A stretch of 64,000 nucleotides of DNA from CAYSCX01 sp964429575 (GTDB taxonomy: Bacteria > Desulfobacterota > Binatia > Binatales > Binataceae): NCBI GenBank assembly GCA_964429575.1, contig CAYSCX010000002.1:62001-126000 (forward strand), written 5' to 3'. Shown here piece after piece: positions 52,715-60,769 of this stretch. Under the pieces are notes generated by a model. That model was not told the origin of the DNA. It saw only the letters and a list, made by a program, of their open reading frames with translations, and searched no databases. Both the position numbers and the translations under genes were made by a program. The first letter of the stretch is position 1. Each line of letters starts with the position of its first letter.

Positions 52715-54351
52715 CCTGCACGGTTGCGGACGCGACGCTGGACAGACAATCGAATCTCGCGCGGCTGCGTGACGAGGAATTCGACCTCGCGATAGTCGGC
52801 GCGGGTATCAACGGCGCCGCGCTCGCCCGCGACGCATCGATGCGCGGCCTTCGCGTCGCGCTGATCGACAAGGGCGATTTCGCCGGCGAGACATCGTCGC
52901 GTTCCTCCAAGCTGATTCACGGCGGGTTCCGCTATCTTCCGCAGTGGCAGTTCCGTCTGGTGCACGCTGCGCTGCGCGAACGCGAACGGCTTCGGCGCAT
53001 CACCGCACCGCATCTGGTCCATCCGATTCGATTTCTGTTACCCATTTATCGCGGACGCGGCTTCGGCCGTTTTACGATGGCGCTCGGACTCACCCTCTAC
53101 GATCTCTTCGCGCGCAACCAGCGCGGCGAGCACCATCGAAACCTCGGCGCCACCGGTGTGATCGAGATCGAGCCGCTGCTTTCGCGCGACGCTCTGACCG
53201 GCGGCGCGGTCTATTACGATGCGCACGGCGACGACGCCCGCCTCACCATTGAAAACGTCCTCGACGCTTCGCTGCACGGCGCCGCGGTGGCGAACTACCT
53301 TGAGCTCACCGGCTTTTCGCGCAGCGGCGGCCGTCTCGCTGCCGCGCAAGTGCGCGACCTGCTCGGCGATGGCTCCTTCGAGTTGCGCGCTCGCGTCTTC
53401 GTAAACGCGACGGGTCCGTGGGTCGATGCGATTCGGCGCCTCGACGAACCCGGCGCGCGTCCATGCGTGCGCCTCACCAAGGGAGTCCATCTGGTCCTGA
53501 GCCGCGCGGTTTTGCCGGTGCGTGAGTCACTGGTGCTTTCAGATCACTCGGGCCGGGTCGTGTTCGTCATGCCCGGCGATCGCTACGTCTTGGTCGGTAC
53601 AACTGACACCGACTTTCATGACGATCCCGCGACGGTCGCGCCTGACGCCGCGGACATCGACTACCTCCTCGGCGTCCTGCGCGAAAATCTCCCGAGCGTC
53701 CGCCTTGCCGCTCACGACGTGCTCTCGAGCTTCGCGGGTCTGCGCGCACTCGTTACCGACACTGGTGCTGGCGCACCGTCTTCAGTGTCGCGGGAAGAAG
53801 TTATTCTCGAAGGCTCGTCGGGTCTGATCACCATTGCCGGGGGAAAGCTCACCACGCACCGCGAGATCGCCGCGAAACTTGCGGTTCGGGTGATGCGACA
53901 TATCGGCCGGACGCCCGGCCGCTGTCCGACGCTCGACACTCCGCTCCCCGGCGCTCGACCGATCGCTGGCAACGGCGCCAACGTATCTGTCGCATCGCGG
54001 TTCGAACTTCCTCCGAGTGTCCGCGCTATCCTGACCGCTCGTTACGGTACGCGTGCGGCGCTGATTGCATCACTAATCGCCGAGCGTCCCGATCTCTCAC
54101 GTCCGCTTGCACAGGGATGTCCTGCGATTGGCGCCGAGGTCGTTTACGCCGTCCGCCATGAAATGGCGCAGTCGCTTGCGGATTTCATCGCGCGCCGCAC
54201 TGCGCTTGTCTGGCAATACCCAAACGAAGCCGAAGCCGCCGCTCCTGAAGTCGCGCGGCTGATGGCGGCCGAACTCGGCTGGTCCAACGCGCGCGCCGGC
54301 GCCGAAGTGGCAAACTTTCGCGAAGACCTCGCCCGGCGTCGCATCGCGTGA
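52711..54351 (+). CDS. glpD: FAD-dependent glycerol-3-phosphate dehydrogenase
   Basis: Oxidises glycerol-3-phosphate to dihydroxyacetone phosphate and feeds electrons to quinone. The FAD motif AIVGAGINGAALARDA is followed by DKGDFAGETSSRSSKLIHGG and, later, LVLSDHSGRVVFVMPGDRYVLVGTTD and the GGKLTTHREIA end. The first ATG (52840) falls inside the FAD motif, so translation must start upstream, and that frame has no ATG, GTG or TTG there. CTG 52711, which overlaps the previous stop as CTGA, is the best start and gives 546 residues; CTG 52738 is an alternative. Confidence 0.88.
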   Translation: MTCTVADATLDRQSNLARLRDEEFDLAIVGAGINGAALARDASMRGLRVALIDKGDFAGETSSRSSKLIHGGFRYLPQWQFRLVHAALRERERLRRITAPHLVHPIRFLLPIYRGRGFGRFTMALGLTLYDLFARNQRGEHHRNLGATGVIEIEPLLSRDALTGGAVYYDAHGDDARLTIENVLDASLHGAAVANYLELTGFSRSGGRLAAAQVRDLLGDGSFELRARVFVNATGPWVDAIRRLDEPGARPCVRLTKGVHLVLSRAVLPVRESLVLSDHSGRVVFVMPGDRYVLVGTTDTDFHDDPATVAPDAADIDYLLGVLRENLPSVRLAAHDVLSSFAGLRALVTDTGAGAPSSVSREEVILEGSSGLITIAGGKLTTHREIAAKLAVRVMRHIGRTPGRCPTLDTPLPGARPIAGNGANVSVASRFELPPSVRAILTARYGTRAALIASLIAERPDLSRPLAQGCPAIGAEVVYAVRHEMAQSLADFIARRTALVWQYPNEAEAAAPEVARLMAAELGWSNARAGAEVANFREDLARRRIA

Positions 54352-54357
54352 CGTCCG

Positions 54358-55056
54358 ATGGCTGCTCCCGAGCGCGAGCCCGATCTGCGAGCACGCGCCG
54401 AGCGCATCGCCGCGACGCTCTCACGCCGCTATCCTGATGCGCGCATCAGCCTCGATTTTGAAACGCCGTGGCAATGTCTCGCCGCGACGATTCTCTCCGC
54501 GCAATGCACCGATGAGCGCGTAAACAAGGTCACGCCCGCGCTGTTCCGCGCCTACCCCGATGCGCGCGCAACCGCCCGCGCCGACGCGCGACATCTCCAG
54601 CGCATCATCGTCACGACCGGCTTTTTCCGCCAGAAGACGCGCTCATTGATCGAGACGGCACGCACACTCGTCGAACGGTTTGACGGCGAAGTACCGCCCT
54701 GGATGGAAGATCTCGTTACGCTTCCCGGCGTTGGTCGCAAGACAGCAAATGTCGTGCGCGGCCATGTGTTCGGCCGGCCGGGCATGGTGGTGGACACGCA
54801 CGTGCGGCGCCTCTCACGGCGGCTCGGTCTCTCGCGCAATCGTGACCCCGACAAGATTGAGCGCGACCTCTCGGCCTTGCTGCCTCCGACCGAATGGACT
54901 CGCTTCTCGATGAGTCTCATTCTTCACGGCCGCCGCGTCTGTCAGGCTCGCCGGCCGATGTGCGAAGGCTGCGCGCTCCGCCCGGACTGTCCGCAGATCG
55001 GCGTATCGCCGCCGAAGCCGCGCGGCGTTCGCGACATCAGGCGCAAGTCATTCTAA
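54358..55056 (+). CDS. nth: Endonuclease III
   Basis: A DNA glycosylase/AP lyase for oxidised pyrimidines. The 232 residues have ATILSAQCTDERVNKVTPAL, the helix-hairpin-helix with catalytic Lys LPGVGRKTANVVRGH, the catalytic Asp in VVDTHVRRL, and the iron-sulfur cluster Cys-x6-Cys-x2-Cys-x5-Cys (CQARRPMCEGCALRPDC). It begins 6 nt after glpD. Confidence 0.95.
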   Translation: MAAPEREPDLRARAERIAATLSRRYPDARISLDFETPWQCLAATILSAQCTDERVNKVTPALFRAYPDARATARADARHLQRIIVTTGFFRQKTRSLIETARTLVERFDGEVPPWMEDLVTLPGVGRKTANVVRGHVFGRPGMVVDTHVRRLSRRLGLSRNRDPDKIERDLSALLPPTEWTRFSMSLILHGRRVCQARRPMCEGCALRPDCPQIGVSPPKPRGVRDIRRKSF

Positions 55057-55221
55057 GCTCAGCGAAGAATCGCGCTGCCACCCGCGATACGGATCCGAAC
55101 AAAGCTGGCAGATCGCACGCCTGCTCCTCCCGCTCCCCCGGGCGACCTTGTTTTCACGCGCGCCCCACGCGTGTCATAATTACTGGCATCCCGCCTCGGG
55201 TTTTCCGGGGGTACGTGTCCC

Positions 55222-55761
55222 TTGAAGCTGCGGATTGAGGACATAGCCGCGGACGCGAAGGATTTGACCTTCGCGGAGCCGGAGACGGAACTTAATCGTC
55301 TGCTCGAACTTGGTCCCGCGCGGGAGTTTCGCGTCGCCGCGCCGATCGCGGTCACCGTCTCCTATTATCGTGCCGGCACCGACGTGTTCGTGGCCGGTCG
55401 CGTCGCCGCTAAGGCGCGTGCGGCGTGCGCGCGCTGCGTCGAGGATTTCGTCACTACCCGTGAGCGTGAATTTCGCTACGTACTCACGCCGCGCGTGATG
55501 CGACTGCACGACGACAAGGACGCCCGGGAGGAAGACGTCGAACTGTCATCATACGACCGCGACGAGATAGACTTGAGCCCGTTGGTCCGCGAACAGATAA
55601 TCCTCGCGCTCTCCAGCCGCGCGCTTTGCGATGAGAATTGCCGCGGGCTCTGTCCGCACTGCGGCCAGAACCTCAACCTGCGTCAATGCGAATGCCGCGT
55701 CGAGATACGCGACTCGCGCCTCGCGGCCCTGAAATCAATCGCCGCTCGCCGCACGTCCTAG
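55222..55761 (+). CDS. yceD: YceD/DUF177 family protein
   Basis: A 179-residue protein of the family almost always found before rpmF, involved in 23S rRNA maturation in some bacteria and plants. It shows KLRIEDIAADAKDL, ACARCVEDFVTTREREFRYVL, the acidic DDKDAREEDVELSSYDRDEIDL and the Cys motif ALCDENCRGLCPHCGQNLN near the end. TTG 55222 starts it. It is followed by rpmF and plsX, the standard order. Confidence 0.92.
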   Translation: MKLRIEDIAADAKDLTFAEPETELNRLLELGPAREFRVAAPIAVTVSYYRAGTDVFVAGRVAAKARAACARCVEDFVTTREREFRYVLTPRVMRLHDDKDAREEDVELSSYDRDEIDLSPLVREQIILALSSRALCDENCRGLCPHCGQNLNLRQCECRVEIRDSRLAALKSIAARRTS

Positions 55762-55794
55762 GCTGCCCGCGCAACCAAACCGAGAGAAGGAACC

Positions 55795-55974
55795 ATGCAA
55801 GCACCCAAACGCCGCACCTCCAGTTCCAAGCGCAACAAGCGACGCGCCCACGACCACCTGCGCGCCGTCAACCCCGGAGTCTGCCCGTCGTGCGGCGAGC
55901 CGGTGATGCCGCATCGCGTGTGCCGCAAGTGCGGCTCCTATCGCGGACGTCAAATGGCCGAGGTCTCCGAGTAG
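55795..55974 (+). CDS. rpmF: Ribosomal protein L32
   Basis: A 59-residue protein MQAPKRRTSSSKRNKRRAH and so on, with the L32 zinc-ribbon Cys pairs CPSCGEP and CRKCGSYRGRQ. The SD GAGAGAAGG lies upstream of ATG 55795. It sits between yceD and plsX, the conserved arrangement. It retains four cysteines, so it is the zinc-binding (C+) form. Confidence 0.96.
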   Translation: MQAPKRRTSSSKRNKRRAHDHLRAVNPGVCPSCGEPVMPHRVCRKCGSYRGRQMAEVSE

Positions 55975-55993
55975 TTCTGGCGGAGGTGCACTG

Positions 55994-57298
55994 TTGAAAA
56001 TCGCGCTCGACGCGATGGGAGGCGATCTCGCTCCCAAGGCGCCCGTCGAAGGTGCGGTCCTTGCCGCTCGCGAGTCGGCGATCGAGGTCGTTCTGGTCGG
56101 CGACCGCGCGCTGCTCACCCGCGAACTCGCCGATCACCAGGCCACCGGCCTGAAGATCACCATCGAGCACGCGCCCGAAGTCGTGGGCATGGGCGATTCG
56201 CCGCTCGAATCCATCCTCTCGAAACCGCGTTCGTCGATTCACGTCGGCTTCGGTCTCCTCAAAGCCGGCAGCGTCGACGGCTTCGTCAGCGCCGGAAACT
56301 CCGGCGCGGTGATGGCGGCCGCGATGGCCATCCTCGGCAACCTGCCACACGTCGATCGTCCTGCGATCGCGTCGCCCGTGCCGATGACTGGCGGCTTCGC
56401 GCTGCTCATCGACGCCGGCGCGAACACCGACGTCAAACCCATTCACCTCGCGCAGTTCGCCGTGATGGGTGAGATCTACTCGCGCCGCGTCCGCAACATC
56501 ACACGCCCGCGCGTCGGCATCCTGAGCAACGGTGAAGAGGACTCCAAGGGCACCGATCTGACCCGTGCCGCCGCATCGATGCTCCGCGAGATGGGTGCCT
56601 TCGTGAATTACATCGGCTACGTCGAGGGCCGCGATATCAACCGCGGCAAAGTTGATGTCGTCGTAACCGATGGCTTCACGGGCAACGTCGCGCTCAAGAC
56701 CATGGAAGGATTCGCCTCGTTCATGATGCTCAACATCTTCGAGGCGTTCGGAGGCAACTGGCGCGGCCGCATCGGCTATCTGCTCGTGCGCAAGAATCTT
56801 CGCGGCCTGCGCGAGAAACTCGATCCACACGAGTACGGTGGTGCTCCGCTGCTCGGCGTCAACGGTGTGACGATCATTTCGCACGGGTCGTCCACCGCTG
56901 TTGCAATCAAGAACGCATTGCGCGCGGCCGCCAACGAAGCGCTCGTGCGGCACGTCAACGCGGAGATCGCCGATGTCCTCGGACGCATCCAGCCTGCGAT
57001 CGGCGCCTCCGCAAAACCCGCGGGCAAGGGTCTGAAGGCGCTCTTCAGCCGGATGCGCGAGCGCCTGGCCCGTCACAAGGACAAGGAGCCCGAGACACCT
57101 GCTCCAGCGCTCGAAGCGCCGAAACCTGCGCCACAGCTCCTGGAGGTCGAGGCGGTCCTGTCGCCCAACGGAAAGCCTTCAACCGGAGATCTCTCGCAGG
57201 CAGCTCAAGACGATAATCGTGCACAAGCGACCGACAATCCGGGCGAACATCAGGCGTCGCACGATCCTAACGCACCCGACAAGAATAACCCCTCCTGA
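55994..57298 (+). CDS. plsX: Phosphate acyltransferase PlsX with long C-terminal tail
   Basis: Makes acyl-phosphate from acyl-ACP for phospholipid synthesis. The 434 residues begin MKIALDAMGGDLAPKAPVEGA and include STIHV-like SSIHVGFGLLKAGSVDGFVSAGNSGAVMAAA and VDVVVTDGFTGNVALKTMEG. Family proteins usually end near residue 340; here about 85 extra residues follow, Pro/Glu/Ala-rich and probably disordered (EPETPAPALEAPKPAPQ). TTG 55994 has GGAGGT 7 nt upstream. Confidence 0.93.
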   Translation: MKIALDAMGGDLAPKAPVEGAVLAARESAIEVVLVGDRALLTRELADHQATGLKITIEHAPEVVGMGDSPLESILSKPRSSIHVGFGLLKAGSVDGFVSAGNSGAVMAAAMAILGNLPHVDRPAIASPVPMTGGFALLIDAGANTDVKPIHLAQFAVMGEIYSRRVRNITRPRVGILSNGEEDSKGTDLTRAAASMLREMGAFVNYIGYVEGRDINRGKVDVVVTDGFTGNVALKTMEGFASFMMLNIFEAFGGNWRGRIGYLLVRKNLRGLREKLDPHEYGGAPLLGVNGVTIISHGSSTAVAIKNALRAAANEALVRHVNAEIADVLGRIQPAIGASAKPAGKGLKALFSRMRERLARHKDKEPETPAPALEAPKPAPQLLEVEAVLSPNGKPSTGDLSQAAQDDNRAQATDNPGEHQASHDPNAPDKNNPS

Positions 57299-57319
57299 GC
57301 GCGCGGAGTTTCCGAACAT

Positions 57320-58267
57320 ATGAAGCTTGCCTTCCTGTTTCCCGGGCAGGGATCACAACGCGTCGGAATGGGCGCGGAGCTTTCCGAAAATTTCTCGATC
57401 GCGCGCGACGCCTTTGCGGAGGCTGACGAGGCGTTGGGATTTGCGATCTCGAAGCTCTGCTTCGACGGCCCCGAGGATGATCTTCGCCTCACCGTCAATA
57501 CTCAGCCCGCAATCGTCACAACTTCGATTGCCGCATATCGCGTCTTTGAAGCCGAGTACGGCGTCACCCCGGAAGTAGCTGCCGGTCACAGTCTGGGCGA
57601 ATACAGCGCGCTGGTCGCCGCTGGTGCCCTCAAGTTTGAGGACGCGGTTCGCGCGGTACGCGAGCGCGGGCGCCTGATGCAGGAAGCGGTGCCGGCGGGG
57701 CAGGGCAGCATGGCTGTGTTAATCGGCCTCGAGACGGCTGCGGTCAAGGAAGTCTGCGCCGAGGCATCGACCGGCGGGCGTCTGGTAGTTCCCGCCAACC
57801 TCAACGCACCCGGGCAAATCGTCGTCGCGGGTCACGCTGACGCGGTCAACCGGGCGATCGGCCTCGCCAAGGAACGCGGCGCAACCATGGCGACGGAACT
57901 CAAGGTCAGCGCACCGTTCCATTGCCCGCTGATGCAGCCGGCACGCGACGGAATGAAGCCCGTCCTGGAAAAACTCGAAATAGCGCCGCTCAAGTTTGCA
58001 ATCGTCGCGAACGTAACCGCCGAAATGAATCGCGACCCCGCCCGCGTCGTAGCGTTGCTGCTCGAGCAGATCACTGCCCCGGTGCGCTGGGAGGAATCGA
58101 TGTCCACGATGGCGAAGTCCGGTGTCGGCGCAGCGATCGAGTTCGGATGTGGCCGCGTGCTCGCAGGCCTTATGCGGCGCATCGACCGCAAAGTCAAGGT
58201 TGCGCCGCTCGAAGACCTTGCATCGCTGAAGGCGCTGGGCGAGCTGGTCGCCGGCGCGAACAAGTGA
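57320..58267 (+). CDS. fabD: Malonyl-CoA:ACP transacylase
   Basis: Loads malonyl groups onto ACP. The 315 residues have FLFPGQGSQRVGMG, the active-site VAAGHSLGEYSALVAAG (nucleophile Ser), catalytic His in APFHCPLM and the GCGRVLAGLMRRI end. It follows plsX by 21 nt. fabH, often between plsX and fabD, is absent. Confidence 0.95.
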   Translation: MKLAFLFPGQGSQRVGMGAELSENFSIARDAFAEADEALGFAISKLCFDGPEDDLRLTVNTQPAIVTTSIAAYRVFEAEYGVTPEVAAGHSLGEYSALVAAGALKFEDAVRAVRERGRLMQEAVPAGQGSMAVLIGLETAAVKEVCAEASTGGRLVVPANLNAPGQIVVAGHADAVNRAIGLAKERGATMATELKVSAPFHCPLMQPARDGMKPVLEKLEIAPLKFAIVANVTAEMNRDPARVVALLLEQITAPVRWEESMSTMAKSGVGAAIEFGCGRVLAGLMRRIDRKVKVAPLEDLASLKALGELVAGANK

Positions 58268-58494
58268 TCCACCGCGCGCCAGCCGCGCCGGCTCGCTGCT
58301 CGCGCAGGGTAACTTGCCTAGTCGCGCTCAACTCCTTATGCTGCCGAGTGATTTGACGGGCGCAGGTCGCGTTCCGGGCGTCTGTGCGCCGATGACCGCT
58401 CCGCCGGACTGCGACTGACGCTGGCGGTGCACGTTAGAGATTGAAACATTCGCGCGGCCGTATGCGCCGCACCGCCAGGAGGAGCTAGGCCACG

Positions 58495-58737
58495 ATGGCA
58501 AACGACCTGATCGCAACCAAGATTCGCGAAAAGATTGCTGAACAGCTCGGCGTCTCCGCGGACGAGGTCACGCCGGATTCGTCATTTATCGAGGATCTCG
58601 GCGCGGACTCGCTCGACATCGTTGAGATGGTTATGGCGTTGGAGGAAGAGTTCGGCATCGAAATCTCGGACGAGGACGCCGAGAAAATCCGCACCGTCAA
58701 AGACGTCGTCACATTCATCGAGGCTCACAAGAGCTGA
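58495..58737 (+). CDS. acpP: Acyl carrier protein
   Basis: An 80-residue acidic carrier. The phosphopantetheine site GADSLDIVEMVMALEEEFG is intact. A typical N-terminus (MANDLIATKIREKIAEQLG) and the EDAEKIRTVKDVVTFIEAH end fit AcpP. The SD AGGAGGAGCT lies upstream. 227 nt of non-coding sequence (58268-58494) separate it from fabD, where fabG commonly sits; I see no gene there. Confidence 0.97.
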   Translation: MANDLIATKIREKIAEQLGVSADEVTPDSSFIEDLGADSLDIVEMVMALEEEFGIEISDEDAEKIRTVKDVVTFIEAHKS

Positions 58738-58778
58738 AGCGCTCGCCCTCAATTCTCTTTCTTCCTGCTCGCACCAAC

Positions 58779-58800
58779 GGGCGGCGGCTCACCGCCGCCC
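58779..58800 (+). terminator. GC-rich hairpin after acpP
   Basis: GGGCGGCGG and CCGCCGCCC form a 9-bp stem with loop CTCA. The downstream sequence GCTTTATCATTGG is only weakly T-rich. It probably ends or stabilises the acpP transcript, just before the REPIN-like element. Confidence 0.6.
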
Positions 58801-58812
58801 GCTTTATCATTG

Positions 58813-58967
58813 GCAGGCTGTTGAAAAAGCCATTTTCAACAGCCTGCTCCCTCTCTCGCGTCTCCCCCAGAGGGGGAGAAGATGAGGAAGGAAGCCATCT
58901 TTGACGCAGGGTGTTGAGCGCACCGGCGAGACCGCGCCAATATGTTCCGCGTTTCTCAACACCCTGC
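58813..58967. repeat. REPIN-like two-hairpin repeat, copy 2
   Basis: Hairpin A is a perfect 15-bp stem: GCAGGCTGTTGAAAA (58813-58827) and TTTTCAACAGCCTGC (58833-58847), loop AGCCA. Hairpin B is a 13-bp stem: GCAGGGTGTTGAG (58906-58918) and CTCAACACCCTGC (58955-58967). Between them lies the core GGGGGAGAAGATGAGGAAGG then AAGCCATCTTTGACGCAGG. The copy at 6905-7060 is its inverse with changed stem tips. It lies between acpP and nrdR. Confidence 0.88.
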
Positions 58968-59012
58968 TAGGGTGGGCTCTCCGTGGGCGCGCGACGCGCG
59001 CCGGCGTTGACC

Positions 59013-59516
59013 ATGCGCTGCCCGTTCTGCCGCCACAAAAACAACCGCGTGACCGACACGCGCATGTCCGCCGATGGCCGCAACATCCGCCGCCGCCGCA
59101 TGTGCACCTCCTGCAAGCGCCGCTTCACTACCTATGAGCGTCTCGAAGAAGCGCTCCCGATGGTCGTCAAGAAGGACAACCGCCGCGAACCCTTCGAACG
59201 CCAGAAAATCATCGCGGGACTGCGCCGCGCGTGCGAGAAACGTCCCGTCCCGACTGAGACCGTCGAGGACGTCGCAGACCGCGTCGAGCGCGCCGTGCTC
59301 GACCTCGGCGCCAAGGAAGTCCCAAGTTCGGTCATCGGCAATTTCGTGATGAACGAGCTCCACAAGATCGATCAGGTCGCATACGTGCGCTTCGCTTCCG
59401 TCTATCGTTCCTTCAAAGACATTGACGAATTCATGCACGAGCTTCAGGATCTGATTCGCAAGCGCCAGGAACCTGCGCACCACGAGGGCCGCTCGCGCGA
59501 CCGCAAGTCCGATTAG
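59013..59516 (+). CDS. nrdR: Transcriptional repressor NrdR
   Basis: An ATP/dATP-sensing repressor of ribonucleotide reductase genes. The 167 residues start MRCPFCRHKNNRVTDTRMS (zinc-ribbon Cys pair) with the second pair in CTSCKRRFTTYER, then the ATP-cone: VVKKDNRREPFERQKIIAGLRRACEKRPV. ATG 59013 is chosen because MRCPFC is the canonical start; a longer frame adds ten residues. It is followed by ribD, a common pair. Confidence 0.95.
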   Translation: MRCPFCRHKNNRVTDTRMSADGRNIRRRRMCTSCKRRFTTYERLEEALPMVVKKDNRREPFERQKIIAGLRRACEKRPVPTETVEDVADRVERAVLDLGAKEVPSSVIGNFVMNELHKIDQVAYVRFASVYRSFKDIDEFMHELQDLIRKRQEPAHHEGRSRDRKSD

Positions 59517-59545
59517 TGCGATTGCGTTGCGCTCGCGAATCGCGC

Positions 59546-60676
59546 ATGGCTCGCCGCACCAACTCCCAAACCGGCCGCCGCTTCATGGCTGGCGCGCTCG
59601 CGCTCGCCGCGCCGATGCTCGGACTCACCGCGCCGAACCCCGCTGTCGGCTGTGTGATCGTCCGCAACGGCCGCATCGTCGGCCGCGGCGCGACCGCGCG
59701 CGGTGGCCGACCGCATGCGGAGACGCGCGCCCTCGCGGCCGCCGGTAGCCGCGCCCGCGGCGCCACCGCCTACGTCACCTTCGAGCCGTGCGCCCATCAC
59801 GGCGCGACGCCCCCGTGCGCCGAGGCGCTGGTGCGCGCCGGAGTCTCGCGCGTGGTCATCGGCTGCCTCGACCCCTATCCGCCCGTCCGAGGCCGCGGCG
59901 TCGCAATCCTGCGGCGCGCCGGCGTCCCCGTAACCACCGGCGTGCTCGAGTCGGAGTGCCGCCGGCTCAACGAGGGCTTCATCACCCGCATGGCGCGCCG
60001 CCGCCCCTTCGTCATCTTGAAGCTTGCCGCATCACTCGACGGCCGCATCGCCGCGGCAAGCGGCGACTCGCGCTGGATCAGTTCCAACGACTCTCGACGC
60101 CTCGTCCACCGCTGGCGGCGTGAATGCGATGCGGTCCTCGTCGGCGCTGGCACCGTTATCGCCGACGATCCGCGCCTCACATGTCGCGCGCCGCGCGGTC
60201 GCGATCCGGTGCGCATCGTCCTCGACGCGCGCCTCCGGGTGCCGCCCGGCGCGCGCATCTTTCGTCAACGTTCGGGCGCACCGACCATCCTGGTTACCGT
60301 CGCATCGCGCCTCGCCGCCGCACGCCGCCGCTACCAACGCCCCGGCGTTGAGATCGTCACCGCGCCCGCCAACCAGGATGGCATCGCCCTGGACGCTCTG
60401 ATGCGCGATCTCGCCCGGCGCGGCATCTCGAAAGTGCTGATCGAAGGTGGCGCTCACGTCGCCGCCTCAGCTCTGCGCGCACGCATCGTCGATCGCGTCG
60501 CACTGTTTGTCGCGCCGCTGATTCTTGGCTCCGGCCTACCGGCCGTGGACGGTCTCAGGTTCCGCCGCGTGCGCGACGCCGTCGCGTTGGCGGACCTGAC
60601 CGCGCGACCGGTCGGCCGCGATTGGCTTCTCGAAGCTCGCCCAATTTACCGGCCATTCCGCTCGCGACGCTCCTGA
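59546..60676 (+). CDS. ribD: Bifunctional riboflavin deaminase/reductase
   Basis: Two steps of riboflavin synthesis. The deaminase domain has TAPNPAVGCVIV, GRPHAETRAL and FEPCAHHGATPPCAEALV (zinc ligands His, Cys, Cys and catalytic Glu). The reductase domain has LKLAASLDGRIAAASGDSRWIS, DAVLVGAGTVIADDPRLTCR and VLIEGGAHVAASALRARIVD. ATG 59546 was chosen; GTG 59516, overlapping the nrdR stop (TAGTG), is possible and would add ten residues. ribE is not found downstream. Confidence 0.93.
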   Translation: MARRTNSQTGRRFMAGALALAAPMLGLTAPNPAVGCVIVRNGRIVGRGATARGGRPHAETRALAAAGSRARGATAYVTFEPCAHHGATPPCAEALVRAGVSRVVIGCLDPYPPVRGRGVAILRRAGVPVTTGVLESECRRLNEGFITRMARRRPFVILKLAASLDGRIAAASGDSRWISSNDSRRLVHRWRRECDAVLVGAGTVIADDPRLTCRAPRGRDPVRIVLDARLRVPPGARIFRQRSGAPTILVTVASRLAAARRRYQRPGVEIVTAPANQDGIALDALMRDLARRGISKVLIEGGAHVAASALRARIVDRVALFVAPLILGSGLPAVDGLRFRRVRDAVALADLTARPVGRDWLLEARPIYRPFRSRRS

Positions 60677-60730
60677 CCTGCGCGCGGCCCACCTGCAATC
60701 TGCGTCGTCCACCGTGCTGGTTAGGCATTT

Positions 60731-60767
60731 GTAGCGGTGGTACTATTCCGGTGCGGACGACCGCTAC
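60731..60767 (+). promoter_or_regulatory. Hairpin directly before the ribBA start codon
   Basis: GTAGCGGT (60731-60738) and ACCGCTAC (60760-60767) form a perfect 8-bp stem around 21 nt. The stem ends 2 nt before ATG 60770 and could hide the ribosome site. It is not an FMN riboswitch; none of the conserved FMN aptamer blocks is seen. Role unknown. Confidence 0.45.
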
Positions 60768-60769
60768 AG

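Noticed and set aside
60677..60769. FMN riboswitch before ribBA
   Set aside because: None of the conserved aptamer blocks is present; only a simple hairpin is seen.
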